DNA of 64,000 nucleotides from Tragulus kanchil (taxonomy: Eukaryota; Chordata; Mammalia; Artiodactyla; Tragulidae), in NCBI GenBank assembly GCA_022376925.1, contig JAIOJX010000001.1:35620170-35684169 (forward strand). Direction: 5' to 3'. Below are positions 35,077 through 64,000 of the stretch, piece by piece (position 1 is the stretch's first letter; the number at the start of each line of letters is the position of its first letter). The notes beneath the pieces were generated by a model. It was not told the DNA's origin. It saw only the letters and a list, made by a program, of their open reading frames with translations, and searched no databases. The translations under genes and the position numbers were made by a program.

Positions 35077-35299
35077 GCGTGTGTGCTAAGTCGTTTCAGT
35101 CGTGCCAGATTCTTTGAGACCTTTTGGACTGTAGCCCCCGAGATTCTTTTATCCACGGGCTTCTCCAGATAAGAATACTGGAGTGGGTTGCTATTCCCTC
35201 CTCCAGAGGATTTTCCCAATCCAGGGATCGAACCGGCGTCTCTTATGTCTCCTGCATAGGCAGGTGGATTCTTTCCCACTAGCACCACCTGGGAAGCCC
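35077..35299 (-). mobile_element. Bov-tA/Bov-A2 SINE
   Basis: Antisense, from GTGCTAAGTCG to CCTGGGAAGCCC. Confidence 0.85.
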
Positions 35300-35559
35300 T
35301 CATAAAGGTATAATTACAGACTAGAACACTGTACGAAAGGAACAATGCTCAGCATTAAACAGCCCTCTGTTTGTTTAAAGAGCAAGTTGGCTGTCCTAGG
35401 TTCTGAAAAGAGGATGAAATTGTTAAGCTCCAACAATAGCAATAACTGGGCCAAAAGGTACAATATATCCAGCAGCTCTTCACCATCCTGCATACCTGGC
35501 AGAAGGCATGTGCCAGGTTTCAAGAGAGTCCAATAGAGAAAGACTGCAGGGTCCTGAAC

Positions 35560-36015
35560 ATTTTCAATGTATTTTCTTCTAAAATTTTCACAGTAATTCG
35601 AGCAGGTAGGTGATACTATTATTCCCATCCTACAGAAGAGGAAATTGAAGCCATAAGGTGTTAAACGATTTGCATGGTGCTGATAGTATTTACTGGAATC
35701 AAGATACAAACACAGGAAAAAAAAGATACAAACACAGGTGATCTGACTTCAGAGCTTGGGTTCCTTTACCATAGTATGATTGTTATGGTTGGTAATTATA
35801 ATACCGAAAGATTATTGAATACTTATTACATGCCAGACATTTTCCTAACATAGTTACATATTACTTCTCTTAATCCTAACAACCTGAGTGGCATATACCT
35901 TTATTAGTATTTAGCAGGTGAGAAAACTGAGGCATTAAATTTACTTACCTGAAGTCACACCAGTGGTTAGTTCATGAAGCTGGAATTTGATCCCAGGTAG
36001 TTTAACACTGCAGCC
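35560..36015 (+). mobile_element. Two MIR fragments
   Basis: 35560-35680 (CCTACAGAAGAGGAAATTGA) and 35811-36015 (GGTGAGAAAACTGAGGCATT, GAAGTCACACCAGTGGTTAG) are MIR core segments. Confidence 0.7.
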
Positions 36016-37153
36016 TTGCACCTAACCGCTGTATCACAAGGGGAAGCGGGAGCATCCGCAGGGTAGGGGATGATAAACAGACAGCCTTGGCAGGGATGAA
36101 GGAGGAGGTATCAGTGGATTCAAGGCTAAGGAACCCTGACAGTCTGGGGTCTCCTGCTTGCATAACCCTCCTGGAACAGTCAGGGTTCAGAGCTGCCTGT
36201 CTGATCAGCTCTGCTTTGTTGAATGGTGTCTGGGAATGAGAAATTAAAAACATTACCACTACCTACCACATTTCCTAAAAGTTTCTTTGCCAAATAGCCA
36301 GCCTGTGGGCTCAGAGCATTTCCTTCTGTCCAGGCTCTTAACACAGTCTTATTGGCCTTTGAGGTGGTTCTAGAGATGTTTGATGTAGGTAACATGGAAA
36401 TAGGAATGCCATGGACATGGCCCCTGTTCGTCTAATTGACCTTATTTCTTTCTCTCATACCTTGTGTGGCATGGCTTGGTTTAGACTCCTTCACCAATCC
36501 TGATCTCCAGTTAGAACCTGATCCTGCTTATTGATTTCCCCTTAAGATGAGGAACTCAGAGTTGAACAGGGGACTCTAGAGGTGGCCTAACTCGCAGTGT
36601 ACCCAGACTGTTCAATTTCCAATGTCTGGATATCGGCGATATTTGAGCATACTCCGGTCACCTGGACAAGTCTGGTAGGGGAGTGCCCATGGGGAGAGAG
36701 AGGGAGGGTGTCCACGACCAGCTCTCAGGCAGGCCACTGGAGCAGCTATTCAGAGGTGACAAGTGTAGTGATAGAAACTGTCAATAAAACAGAGAGATTG
36801 AGCAGCACTGACTGCCCCTTTATCTTGTGCAGCAGTGAGGAGTAACTAGTCAACTGTCCTACAAATACTTTCCGAAAATGTCTTCTTCCCTTAAAAATTC
36901 TGACAGACGTCTAGTGGGATTTATGATCTGTTTCTACATTTAGCGCCTAGGGTATGTAAACATGGCAGTGGCTGATGTGTCGCGCTGGGCAGGCCGAGCA
37001 GTCACCAGGGCTCTTCATTTCCTACGACAGCCCTCCAGGAGAACATCACTGTGAGAATGTGGGCTAGGAGGTGGTTGAGGAGACATTCAAGCTTCAAGCA
37101 ACACATTTAGTCTGGTTACTTGTTTTATGAGACAAAAGAGAAAGTTGTAAATT
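36016..37153. other. RPL36A-BTK intergenic, unique
   Basis: No gene or classified repeat recognised. Confidence 0.5.
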
Positions 37154-37163
37154 AAGAGTTAAT

Positions 37164-37490
37164 GCCCAGGGCTTCCCCTGGTGGTCCAGTGGGTAAGGAC
37201 ACCGCCTTGCAGGGCAAGGGGCGCCGGTTCGAGCCCTGGTCTGGGAAGATCCCACGTGCCGCGAAGGGGCTGGACCGATGTGTCCAATCACCAAGCCGGA
37301 GCTCTGGAGCGCATGCGCCCAGAGCCGGCGCTCTGCAACGACAGACGCCACCGCGATGGGAGGCCCACAGGAGCCAAAGAACAAAGATGAATGAAAATAG
37401 AGAAATGAAAGACCAATAGAAGTGGCCTGCCCAACCCCCTCCCTCCCCACCTCACTCCCCATAAGATAAATAAAATAATATATATATAAA
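37164..37490 (+). mobile_element. Long-tail tRNA SINE (copy 3), with TSD
   Basis: Sense full copy, AAGAGTTAAT at 37154-37163 and 37491-37500. Confidence 0.92.
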
Positions 37491-37984
37491 AAGAGTTAAT
37501 CCCCGAGGCCGAATCTAAAATGGAGAAAATTAATATCCACAGAAAATGGGAAGGACACAAGTCAGTGGTGTGTGGGCTTACATTTGGACATTTTTATCTG
37601 TAGAAAAAAAATGCTTTTTTAGAAAATGACTCAGCAGGGGAAAGTCTTGTCTCTACCTCTGTCAGGATCTGTACTTGGGGGTCCCTTCATAAACACTCTC
37701 CATCCTTCACTATCTAGTTCAACTGTGTGGCAGAGAAGCTAAAGATGCCCTTCCTCTCCAGTCCCTTTGTCTCCACAGGTCTGCATTTCTCTGCTTTTCT
37801 CTAAGTTTCCACTCCCTGGGCTATCTCCATGGTCCTTTAGTGATGTCAGCTCTTTACATTGGGGAGGTCGGCCTGAGGATGTGTCTGCTCAGCCCAGCCC
37901 AGTCTAGAGTCTCCGTGGCCCCAGTAATGTACAGAAGGGTTCATTCAGAGCAGACTCAAGTTAGTAGTGTCAGAGGTACCAAGC

Positions 37985-38107
37985 AAATGAAGGGCGGGGA
38001 CAGCTAGGGCGGGGTGGAATAGGGACAGAAGCAGGGAACCCAGATACCATGCTGCTGAGAAGAAGAAAAAAAAAGACATTGGTTTAAGTCAGGAAACAAA
38101 AAAAGGG
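37985..38107 (+). promoter_or_regulatory. BTK: BTK promoter region
   Basis: No TATA box. Two GC boxes (GGGCGGGG at 37992 and GGGCGGGG at 38007) lie ~95-115 nt before exon 1, and GGAA ETS cores occur near 38091 and 38105. BTK is known to be driven by Sp1 and PU.1/Spi-B; assigning these exact cores is inference. Confidence 0.55.
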
Positions 38108-58303
<20,196 letters not shown>

Positions 58304-58675
58304 TGAAAGAAAAGAAGGAAAAGAGATAGAGGGAGAGTAAGAAAAGGGAGGAGAGAGAGAATGAGAGGGTGAGAAATATTGCAGTTTCTTCAGTATTAGT
58401 GATGCAATTGAGTTGAATATTCCATAATATTTAATGAAAGACCAGGTGCTAGACTGAGTTTCAACTCAGTTCTACCACTGTCTCTCTAATGCAGTTTCGT
58501 AACTTGTAGGCCACTCCATTTCCTACTTATAAAAGTCCCATTCTTTACACCAATTACAATGGTGGTGTGGTGTGGCACTCAATGGTTATTTCCATATTTT
58601 GAATCGTAGATACAAAATATCTAGTTCCGAAAAGATGAACAGATGATTATGAGAGTGTTTGGGGTCAGGGTAAAC

Positions 58676-58875
58676 AGCCTTGGTCCAAGTTCACTTCTAC
58701 CACTAATAAGCTGGTGACCTCTGATAAGTAGGCCAACACGCTTCTTTGAGGCTTAAGTTCTTTTTCTGAAAGGGGAATAATAGTGATGCCTTCAGTACCT
58801 ACCTCCAGGGTTGTCCTAAGGATCAAAAGAGGTAATGTATGTGAAAGCACATTGCGACTGCAAAGCACTGTACAG
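58676..58875 (-). mobile_element. MIR, antisense
   Basis: TCTGATAAGTAGGCC, AAAGGGGAATAATAGTGATG and GTGAAAGCACATTGC are MIR segments. Confidence 0.75.
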
Positions 58876-59399
58876 GAAAGCACTATACATCTGTTTCCTT
58901 CTCGGTAACTATTTTCCAATGAACTATTTCATGTTTCTTGCTTTGTGAGGACCTCAACTGGAAAACAGTTCAGTTTTTCACGTAGACCATGCATGTGCTC
59001 AGATAAACTCGACTGTAGAGGCTGGCAGCACAGGATGCAGGCACACTCATTTGTGTGTATATATAGACACATGTCAAGTGACTGAGAGATTAACTGGTTG
59101 AGTTGACATCAGGAAAGGGTGCCTAGAGAAACAGGAAGGATGGCAGACTGATAACGGCATGGTTGGGTTATTGCATGACAGCCCTTTGTCTTAATAAACA
59201 TGTAGATTCTGATGTTCAGTGGCTGACTACACCAGCTTTGCTCACTCCCTTGAATGCAAGTCTGGTTGGCCAACATAAAAGTCAGCAGATCTTTCAAGCC
59301 AAAAGAGGAGAAAGAAAAAGAAAGGTCATTTCCTTACTTCTTTTTCTGTGCCAGACACCAAGCTAGATACCTTGTATTCATTACCTCATTTAATTCCCA

Positions 59400-60060
59400 C
59401 CACAACCTTAGGTTAAAAACAAACACCTAATGAGCACTAACTCTGTACCGGTCTCTGTGTCAAGTGCTTCAAATGTACTAGCAGGTTTAATCCTCACAAT
59501 AAGCTTATTTATACGTATTACACCCTTAACAAACAGATGAGGGAACTGAAGCTCAAAGAGGTTAAGTAGGTTGCTCAAGGGCATATAGCTAGTGAGCAGA
59601 GGAGCCTGGGTTCTTACTACATCCCTAGGCCTGCCTGAGGCTAAAACCTAAACTCATTGCACAGTTTTGTGCTGCTTGGTTCTCAAACCCAAAACATGCA
59701 CCTGTAGTTGGCTGTAAGATATGTTAGAGTAAGGCCATGTGGATATTACAAATAGGTGATATTTTGCATCACATAGTTCAGTTCCTGGCATGTTTTGAAG
59801 TGAGCGATTGGCTTTAGCCTTGGGGGTACAACACAAGCAAACACGTCAATATGCTTATTATGATCCATTATCTTCTCTAAGTTCTTTTTGTAGATTAACT
59901 CATTTCTTCTCCATATCAGCTACATGAGGCAGTTAATTTCACCATCCCCATTTTAGAGGTGATAAAACAGAGGTATAGGAGGTTTTTAAGGAACTGTCCC
60001 AAAGGCACTGAGTAAGTTACACAGTCAGACTTTGAATCAAGCTCCAGATTCTGCTGTCAA
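59400..60060 (+). mobile_element. Two MIR copies
   Basis: 59400-59610 (ACAGATGAGGGAACTGAAGC, GAGGTTAAGTAGGTTGCTCA) and 59885-60060 (CCCCATTTTAGAGGTGATAA). Confidence 0.8.
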
Positions 60061-62144
60061 CCAAGAGGCTACCTCCAAGGCAGAGAAATACATGCAGATG
60101 CCGAGCTGGACTTCCAGAGGGCATGTATATTTGTAATTCTTTGGTTCTTTCCACAGTACCATATTCATTGCCTTGTGCACAGAAAAGGACCAACAAATAG
60201 GTGTGTTAATTGATTTTTTCTGCCAGAGTAAACCACCACCACCAACTTGGGATCCACATTGATGGACAGCTAGGATTTAGTTTGGAAACAGGGGAAGGTG
60301 GAGCATACAAGCTGAGTGAGAAACAAAAGGGAAAAAATGTGGCTTGTATAAGTTGAAAGAAAAGTGAAGTCGGTCAGTTGTGTCCAACTCTTTGCGACCC
60401 ATGGACAAGCCATGGAATTCTCCAGGCAAGAATACTGGAGTGGGTAGCCTTTCCCTTCTCCAGGGGATCTTCCCAACCCAGGGATTGAACCCAGGTCTCC
60501 CACATTGCAGGCAGACTCTTTATCAGCTGAGCTACAAAGGAATCCCGTTACACTTCAGACACCAATTTTAAAACCAGTTGTAGGTTAGTTCAACAAATAT
60601 TTGAGTGCCCACTATATTCAAGGTATGAGTAACGACTGAGAATAAGACAACTGAACATGTAAATTTGATTTATCAACTCTGATATTAACCTTACTATGTT
60701 GATTAAGCCCTGCTATTAAAGTTTAGTAGGCAAGTAAAATGACGACAATAAAAACAAAGTCAAAACAAACAAACAGAAACCATCACCATTTCAGTTGGTT
60801 CATTCGTGTAAGGTTCAATTTTGCCTTCTCTATTCTTGTGTTTCACTGAAAGCATCTTTTTTTCCATTTATTCCAGACCTGGGTGTATGTCTTGTTGAAT
60901 CTACTTGAACTGACAAGCCCTAGAGTAGCTGCCTTGCAACAAATACCACAGCTGTTAAGAGATTTGGGTGAAAATCCTAACAATCTCCGAACAGCCCCAA
61001 ATACTGACAATGCCATAGTGAGATATTCTAGAAGCTTGTTAAATATCCACTAAAACCAATTGCCTTAAGTAGATTGAAGCTGGGTGTAACAGAGGTATAG
61101 GAGGTTTTTAAGGAACTGTCAAGTGAATCAAGTCAGACTTTGAATCAAGCTCCAGATTCTGCTGTCAACCAAGAGGCTACCTCCAAGGCAGAGAAATACA
61201 TGCAGATGCCGAGCTGGACTTCCAGAGGGCATGTATATTTGTAATTCTTTGGTTCTTTCCACAGTACCATATTCATTGCCTTGTGCACAGAAAAGGACCA
61301 ACAAATAGGTGTGTTAATTGATTTTTTCTGCCAGAGTAAACCACCACCACCAACTTGGGATCCACATTGATGGACAGCTAGGATTTAGTTTGGAAACAGG
61401 GGAAGGTGGAGCATACAAGCTGAGTGAGAAACAAAAGGGAAAAAATGTGGCTTGTATAAGTTGAAAGAAAAGTGAAGTCGGTCAGTTGTGTCCAACTCTT
61501 TGCGACCCATGGACAAGCCATGGAATTCTCCAGGCAAGAATACTGGAGTGGGTAGCCTTTCCCTTCTCCAGGGGATCTTCCCAACCCAGGGATTGAACCC
61601 AGGTCTCCCACATTGCAGGCAGACTCTTTATCAGCTGAGCTACAAAGGAATCCCGTTACACTTCAGACACCAATTTTAAAACCAGTTGTAGGTTAGTTCA
61701 ACAAATATTTGAGTGCCCACTATATTCAAGGTATGAGTAACGACTGAGAATAAGACAACTGAACATGTAAATTTGATTTATCAACTCTGATATTAACCTT
61801 ACTATGTTGATTAAGCCCTGCTATTAAAGTTTAGTAGGCAAGTAAAATGACGACAATAAAAACAAAGTCAAAACAAACAAACAGAAACCATCACCATTTC
61901 AGTTGGTTCATTCGTGTAAGGTTCAATTTTGCCTTCTCTATTCTTGTGTTTCACTGAAAGCATCTTTTTTTCCATTTATTCCAGACCTGGGTGTATGTCT
62001 TGTTGAATCTACTTGAACTGACAAGCCCTAGAGTAGCTGCCTTGCAACAAATACCACAGCTGTTAAGAGATTTGGGTGAAAATCCTAACAATCTCCGAAC
62101 AGCCCCAAATACTGACAATGCCATAGTGAGATATTCTAGAAGCT
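59968..62144. repeat. Tandem duplication D12 (BTK intron 5)
   Basis: 59968-61036 and 61090-62144 match (offset 1122 then 1108 after a 14-nt deletion ~37 nt into the right copy); 51-53 nt of unrelated sequence lies between. Confidence 0.92.
60361..60546 (-). mobile_element. Bov-tA/Bov-A2 SINE (copied at 61469-61654)
   Basis: Antisense; GTTGTGTCCAACTCTTTGCG to GAGCTACAAAGGAATCCC. Confidence 0.85.
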
Positions 62145-64000
62145 GTAAAATCCCAGTCTAGTGATAAGTTATCCAACTCTGGGGTAAAACGCACCAATTG
62201 CAAATCTTTAACATGAGAAGGGGCCTCATGCTTTACGGGCTGTCTCTGTAGTGGTACTTGCTGTGAAGAGGCACAATGGAGCCTTCTGAGGTGCTGGAGC
62301 TGAGTGGTGGCTAAATAGCTTTACACAAATGTGGCTACCTGGATATCTCATGCTGCACACGACTGAACTGACTTTACACACACACACACACACACCTCAA
62401 TTTAAAATGTAGGATGTCAGGTATGTCATATTGAGCTACCATCTTTTTCCAGTGGTACTTTTTTTTATGCAAAGTTCGGATCCCTGAGGACTTAGCCCCA
62501 GGCTCTCTCCTTCCATTTCCTTGAACATGGCAGTGGGCACTTTATTGTTACAGCACCACAGATATTTGTCTTCATTTGGTCAAGCTCAATAGAGCCTATC
62601 CTAACTGCAGTTTCAAAAATAAGCAAATGACCTGATCTTACCAAAATGAAGAAGTGGCATTTGTGAAACTCCAGTGATGTATATGGAGGGTCATCATTCA
62701 TTCATGCCCCAAACAGAATTTCAGCCCTTATCTTGATAAAAATAAGTATAGGAGATGAGCCCATGAAGTATTTGAAATGCGCATCAGCCATTAGTGCTTC
62801 CAGGCCCCAGGCATTGGTGAAGTAAGCGATGAAGTAATTCTCCCAATGCTGTCATAGTCAGCTTGGGCTATCATAACGAAATATCATAGACCAGGTGACT
62901 TCAACAACAAATATTTATCTCTCACAGTTTTCGAAGCTGGAGAGTCCAAGATCAAGGGGTTGGCCAATTGTCTTGCTGGTGAGAACACCACCTGACTTGC
63001 CCACCCATCATTTTTCCGGTCATTTTTTTCACTCTGTTCTCATATGGCAGAGAGAAAGAATCTCTTTCCAGTCTCTAATCCATCATGACGGCTCCACTCT
63101 CATGACCTAATTTCCTCCCTAAGGCCACACTTCCTAATATCATCACACTAGGGGGGCATCATTATATGATTTTGGGGGGACACAAATATTCAGCTTGCAG
63201 CAGAGACTCTGCTTCTGCAATTCTAAGTAGCTGGAAATACCAGCTGTGCATTAAACAACAAAAGAAGGAGTGTCATCTTCAAGGGACTTCTTAATTATTT
63301 GGAAATGTAGGATGGGTTCTTAATGAACGTGCTGGAGGTAGAGGGGGTAGGAAGTTCTATGGCCTCTCATTAGCATATTAGCATAGTTTAATTTATCAGA
63401 GCAGCTAGTTGTTCATTAAGAATTTTTGAAAAAAAAAAAAAAAGAATTTTTGAAATGTCTACTGATGCCCAAGCCTGCACCCAAGGATCTTCAAATCCCT
63501 GGGTGGGGGCGTCGGTAGGGAGGGCAGAGGACAGGAGCAATCAATTCGGACTAGGAAGAGCATCTGGAGCATCGTTCAGAACTGCCAGTGCCTGGTGATA
63601 ATAGAAGTCCGACAGAGTTTTGGTTGGCTTTATTATTGTTTTAAAATTCTCTACAGAAAGTGTAGCCCCTTTTATTCTGCACCCCCTCTGAACAGCTCCT
63701 ACCACCCTGCATTTGGTGCAATGGTGAAGGGATATGCTGAAAAAGTGAAGGGTGAGGATGGGCAGGAGAGACTGGTTAGAAGTCTTCAAATCCATGTTTA
63801 TAAAAGCATCAAGATAGCACTTTTTTTATTATTCTTTATTTTAAAGGTTTTACAGAGTTTTGTTGTTCACAGACATGTATGTTCCCAGATCAGTCATATG
63901 TATATCCCTGGTCCCCACTCCCCCAGTTCCCCCATCCTCTCAGACCTTCGCCTCAAGCCATTATAAGCGCTCCTATGCTGTCATAGTCAGCTTGGGCTAT
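62145..64000 (+). other. BTK: BTK intron 5, right edge
   Basis: (AC)n at 62372-62394; 62850-63205 resembles an old mammalian interspersed repeat (ATCATAGACCAGGTGACTTC, CACAGTTTTCGAAGCTGG, TTTTGGGGGGACACAAATAT) whose class I cannot name; family R copy at 63829-63974. No BTK exon 6. Confidence 0.55.
62847..64000. repeat. Tandem duplication D13 (cut by window end)
   Basis: The last 26 nt of the window repeat 62847-62872 (offset 1128), the expected start of a right-hand copy. Confidence 0.75.

Noticed and set aside
34645..35172. 175-codon frame near RPL36A and similar frames at 12093, 37094 and 42674
   Set aside because: All translate the long-tail SINE (shared SSQARDRTGAPC-like peptide), so they are repeats and not genes.
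60876..61020. Possible BTK exon 6 (after a CCAG at 60886)
   Set aside because: The translation does not contain IRYNSDLVQKYHPCFW or related sequence and meets stops at once; the block is also doubled by D12.

Overview
The window is mammalian X-chromosome DNA from a pecoran ruminant. Intron-exon genes, BovB LINE and Bov-tA/Bov-A2 and CHR-type tRNA SINEs point to Ruminantia; the species cannot be fixed from the sequence alone. The gene order is the conserved Xq22-type block in inverted orientation: HNRNPH2 (minus), GLA (plus), RPL36A (minus), and the 5' part of BTK (plus).

Layout. 1-9.4 kb is repeat-rich intergenic DNA with no gene I can support. 9.4-11.66 kb is the last exon of HNRNPH2, which holds its whole 449-codon reading frame; its 5' intron runs towards 15.5 kb. 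15.4-15.76 kb is a compact CpG-rich promoter shared divergently by HNRNPH2 and GLA, with two CACGTG lysosomal-type E-boxes, CRE-like and CCAAT elements. 15.76-28.37 kb is GLA, with seven coding exons whose lengths (194, 175, 178, 92, 162, 198, 267 nt) fit the known mammalian gene. 30.5-34.14 kb is RPL36A (five exons, 106 aa). 38.1 kb is the noncoding first exon of BTK; BTK coding exons 2-5 (start of the PH domain and Btk motif region) lie at 48.97-58.1 kb, and the rest of BTK lies beyond the right edge.

The dominant anomaly is structural. At least thirteen times the sequence repeats a block of about 1.06-1.13 kb head to tail, nearly identically, often with 14-51 nt of unrelated junction sequence. 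These duplications copy GLA exons 5-6 and part of 7, RPL36A exon 3, and BTK exons 3, 4 and 5 (separately), and two are cut by the window edges. Discrepancies cluster near the start of the right-hand copy. Uniform size, breakpoints inside exons of three essential genes, and clustering of errors at joins make unmerged contig overlaps in the assembly the best explanation. Collapsing them brings GLA back to about 10.4 kb, close to the human gene.

Remaining biology: GLA supplies lysosomal alpha-galactosidase A, RPL36A the ribosomal protein eL42, HNRNPH2 a splicing regulator, BTK a B-cell and myeloid tyrosine kinase. They are neighbours by ancestral synteny, not an operon. I see no CRISPR, operon, phage or novel defence-type system. 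The most interesting real sequence features are a SINE subfamily with a distinct CCAAT-bearing 3' tail and intact target-site duplications, active-site-region substitutions and a shortened C terminus in GLA, and a perfect 39-bp palindrome inside a Bov-tA copy.
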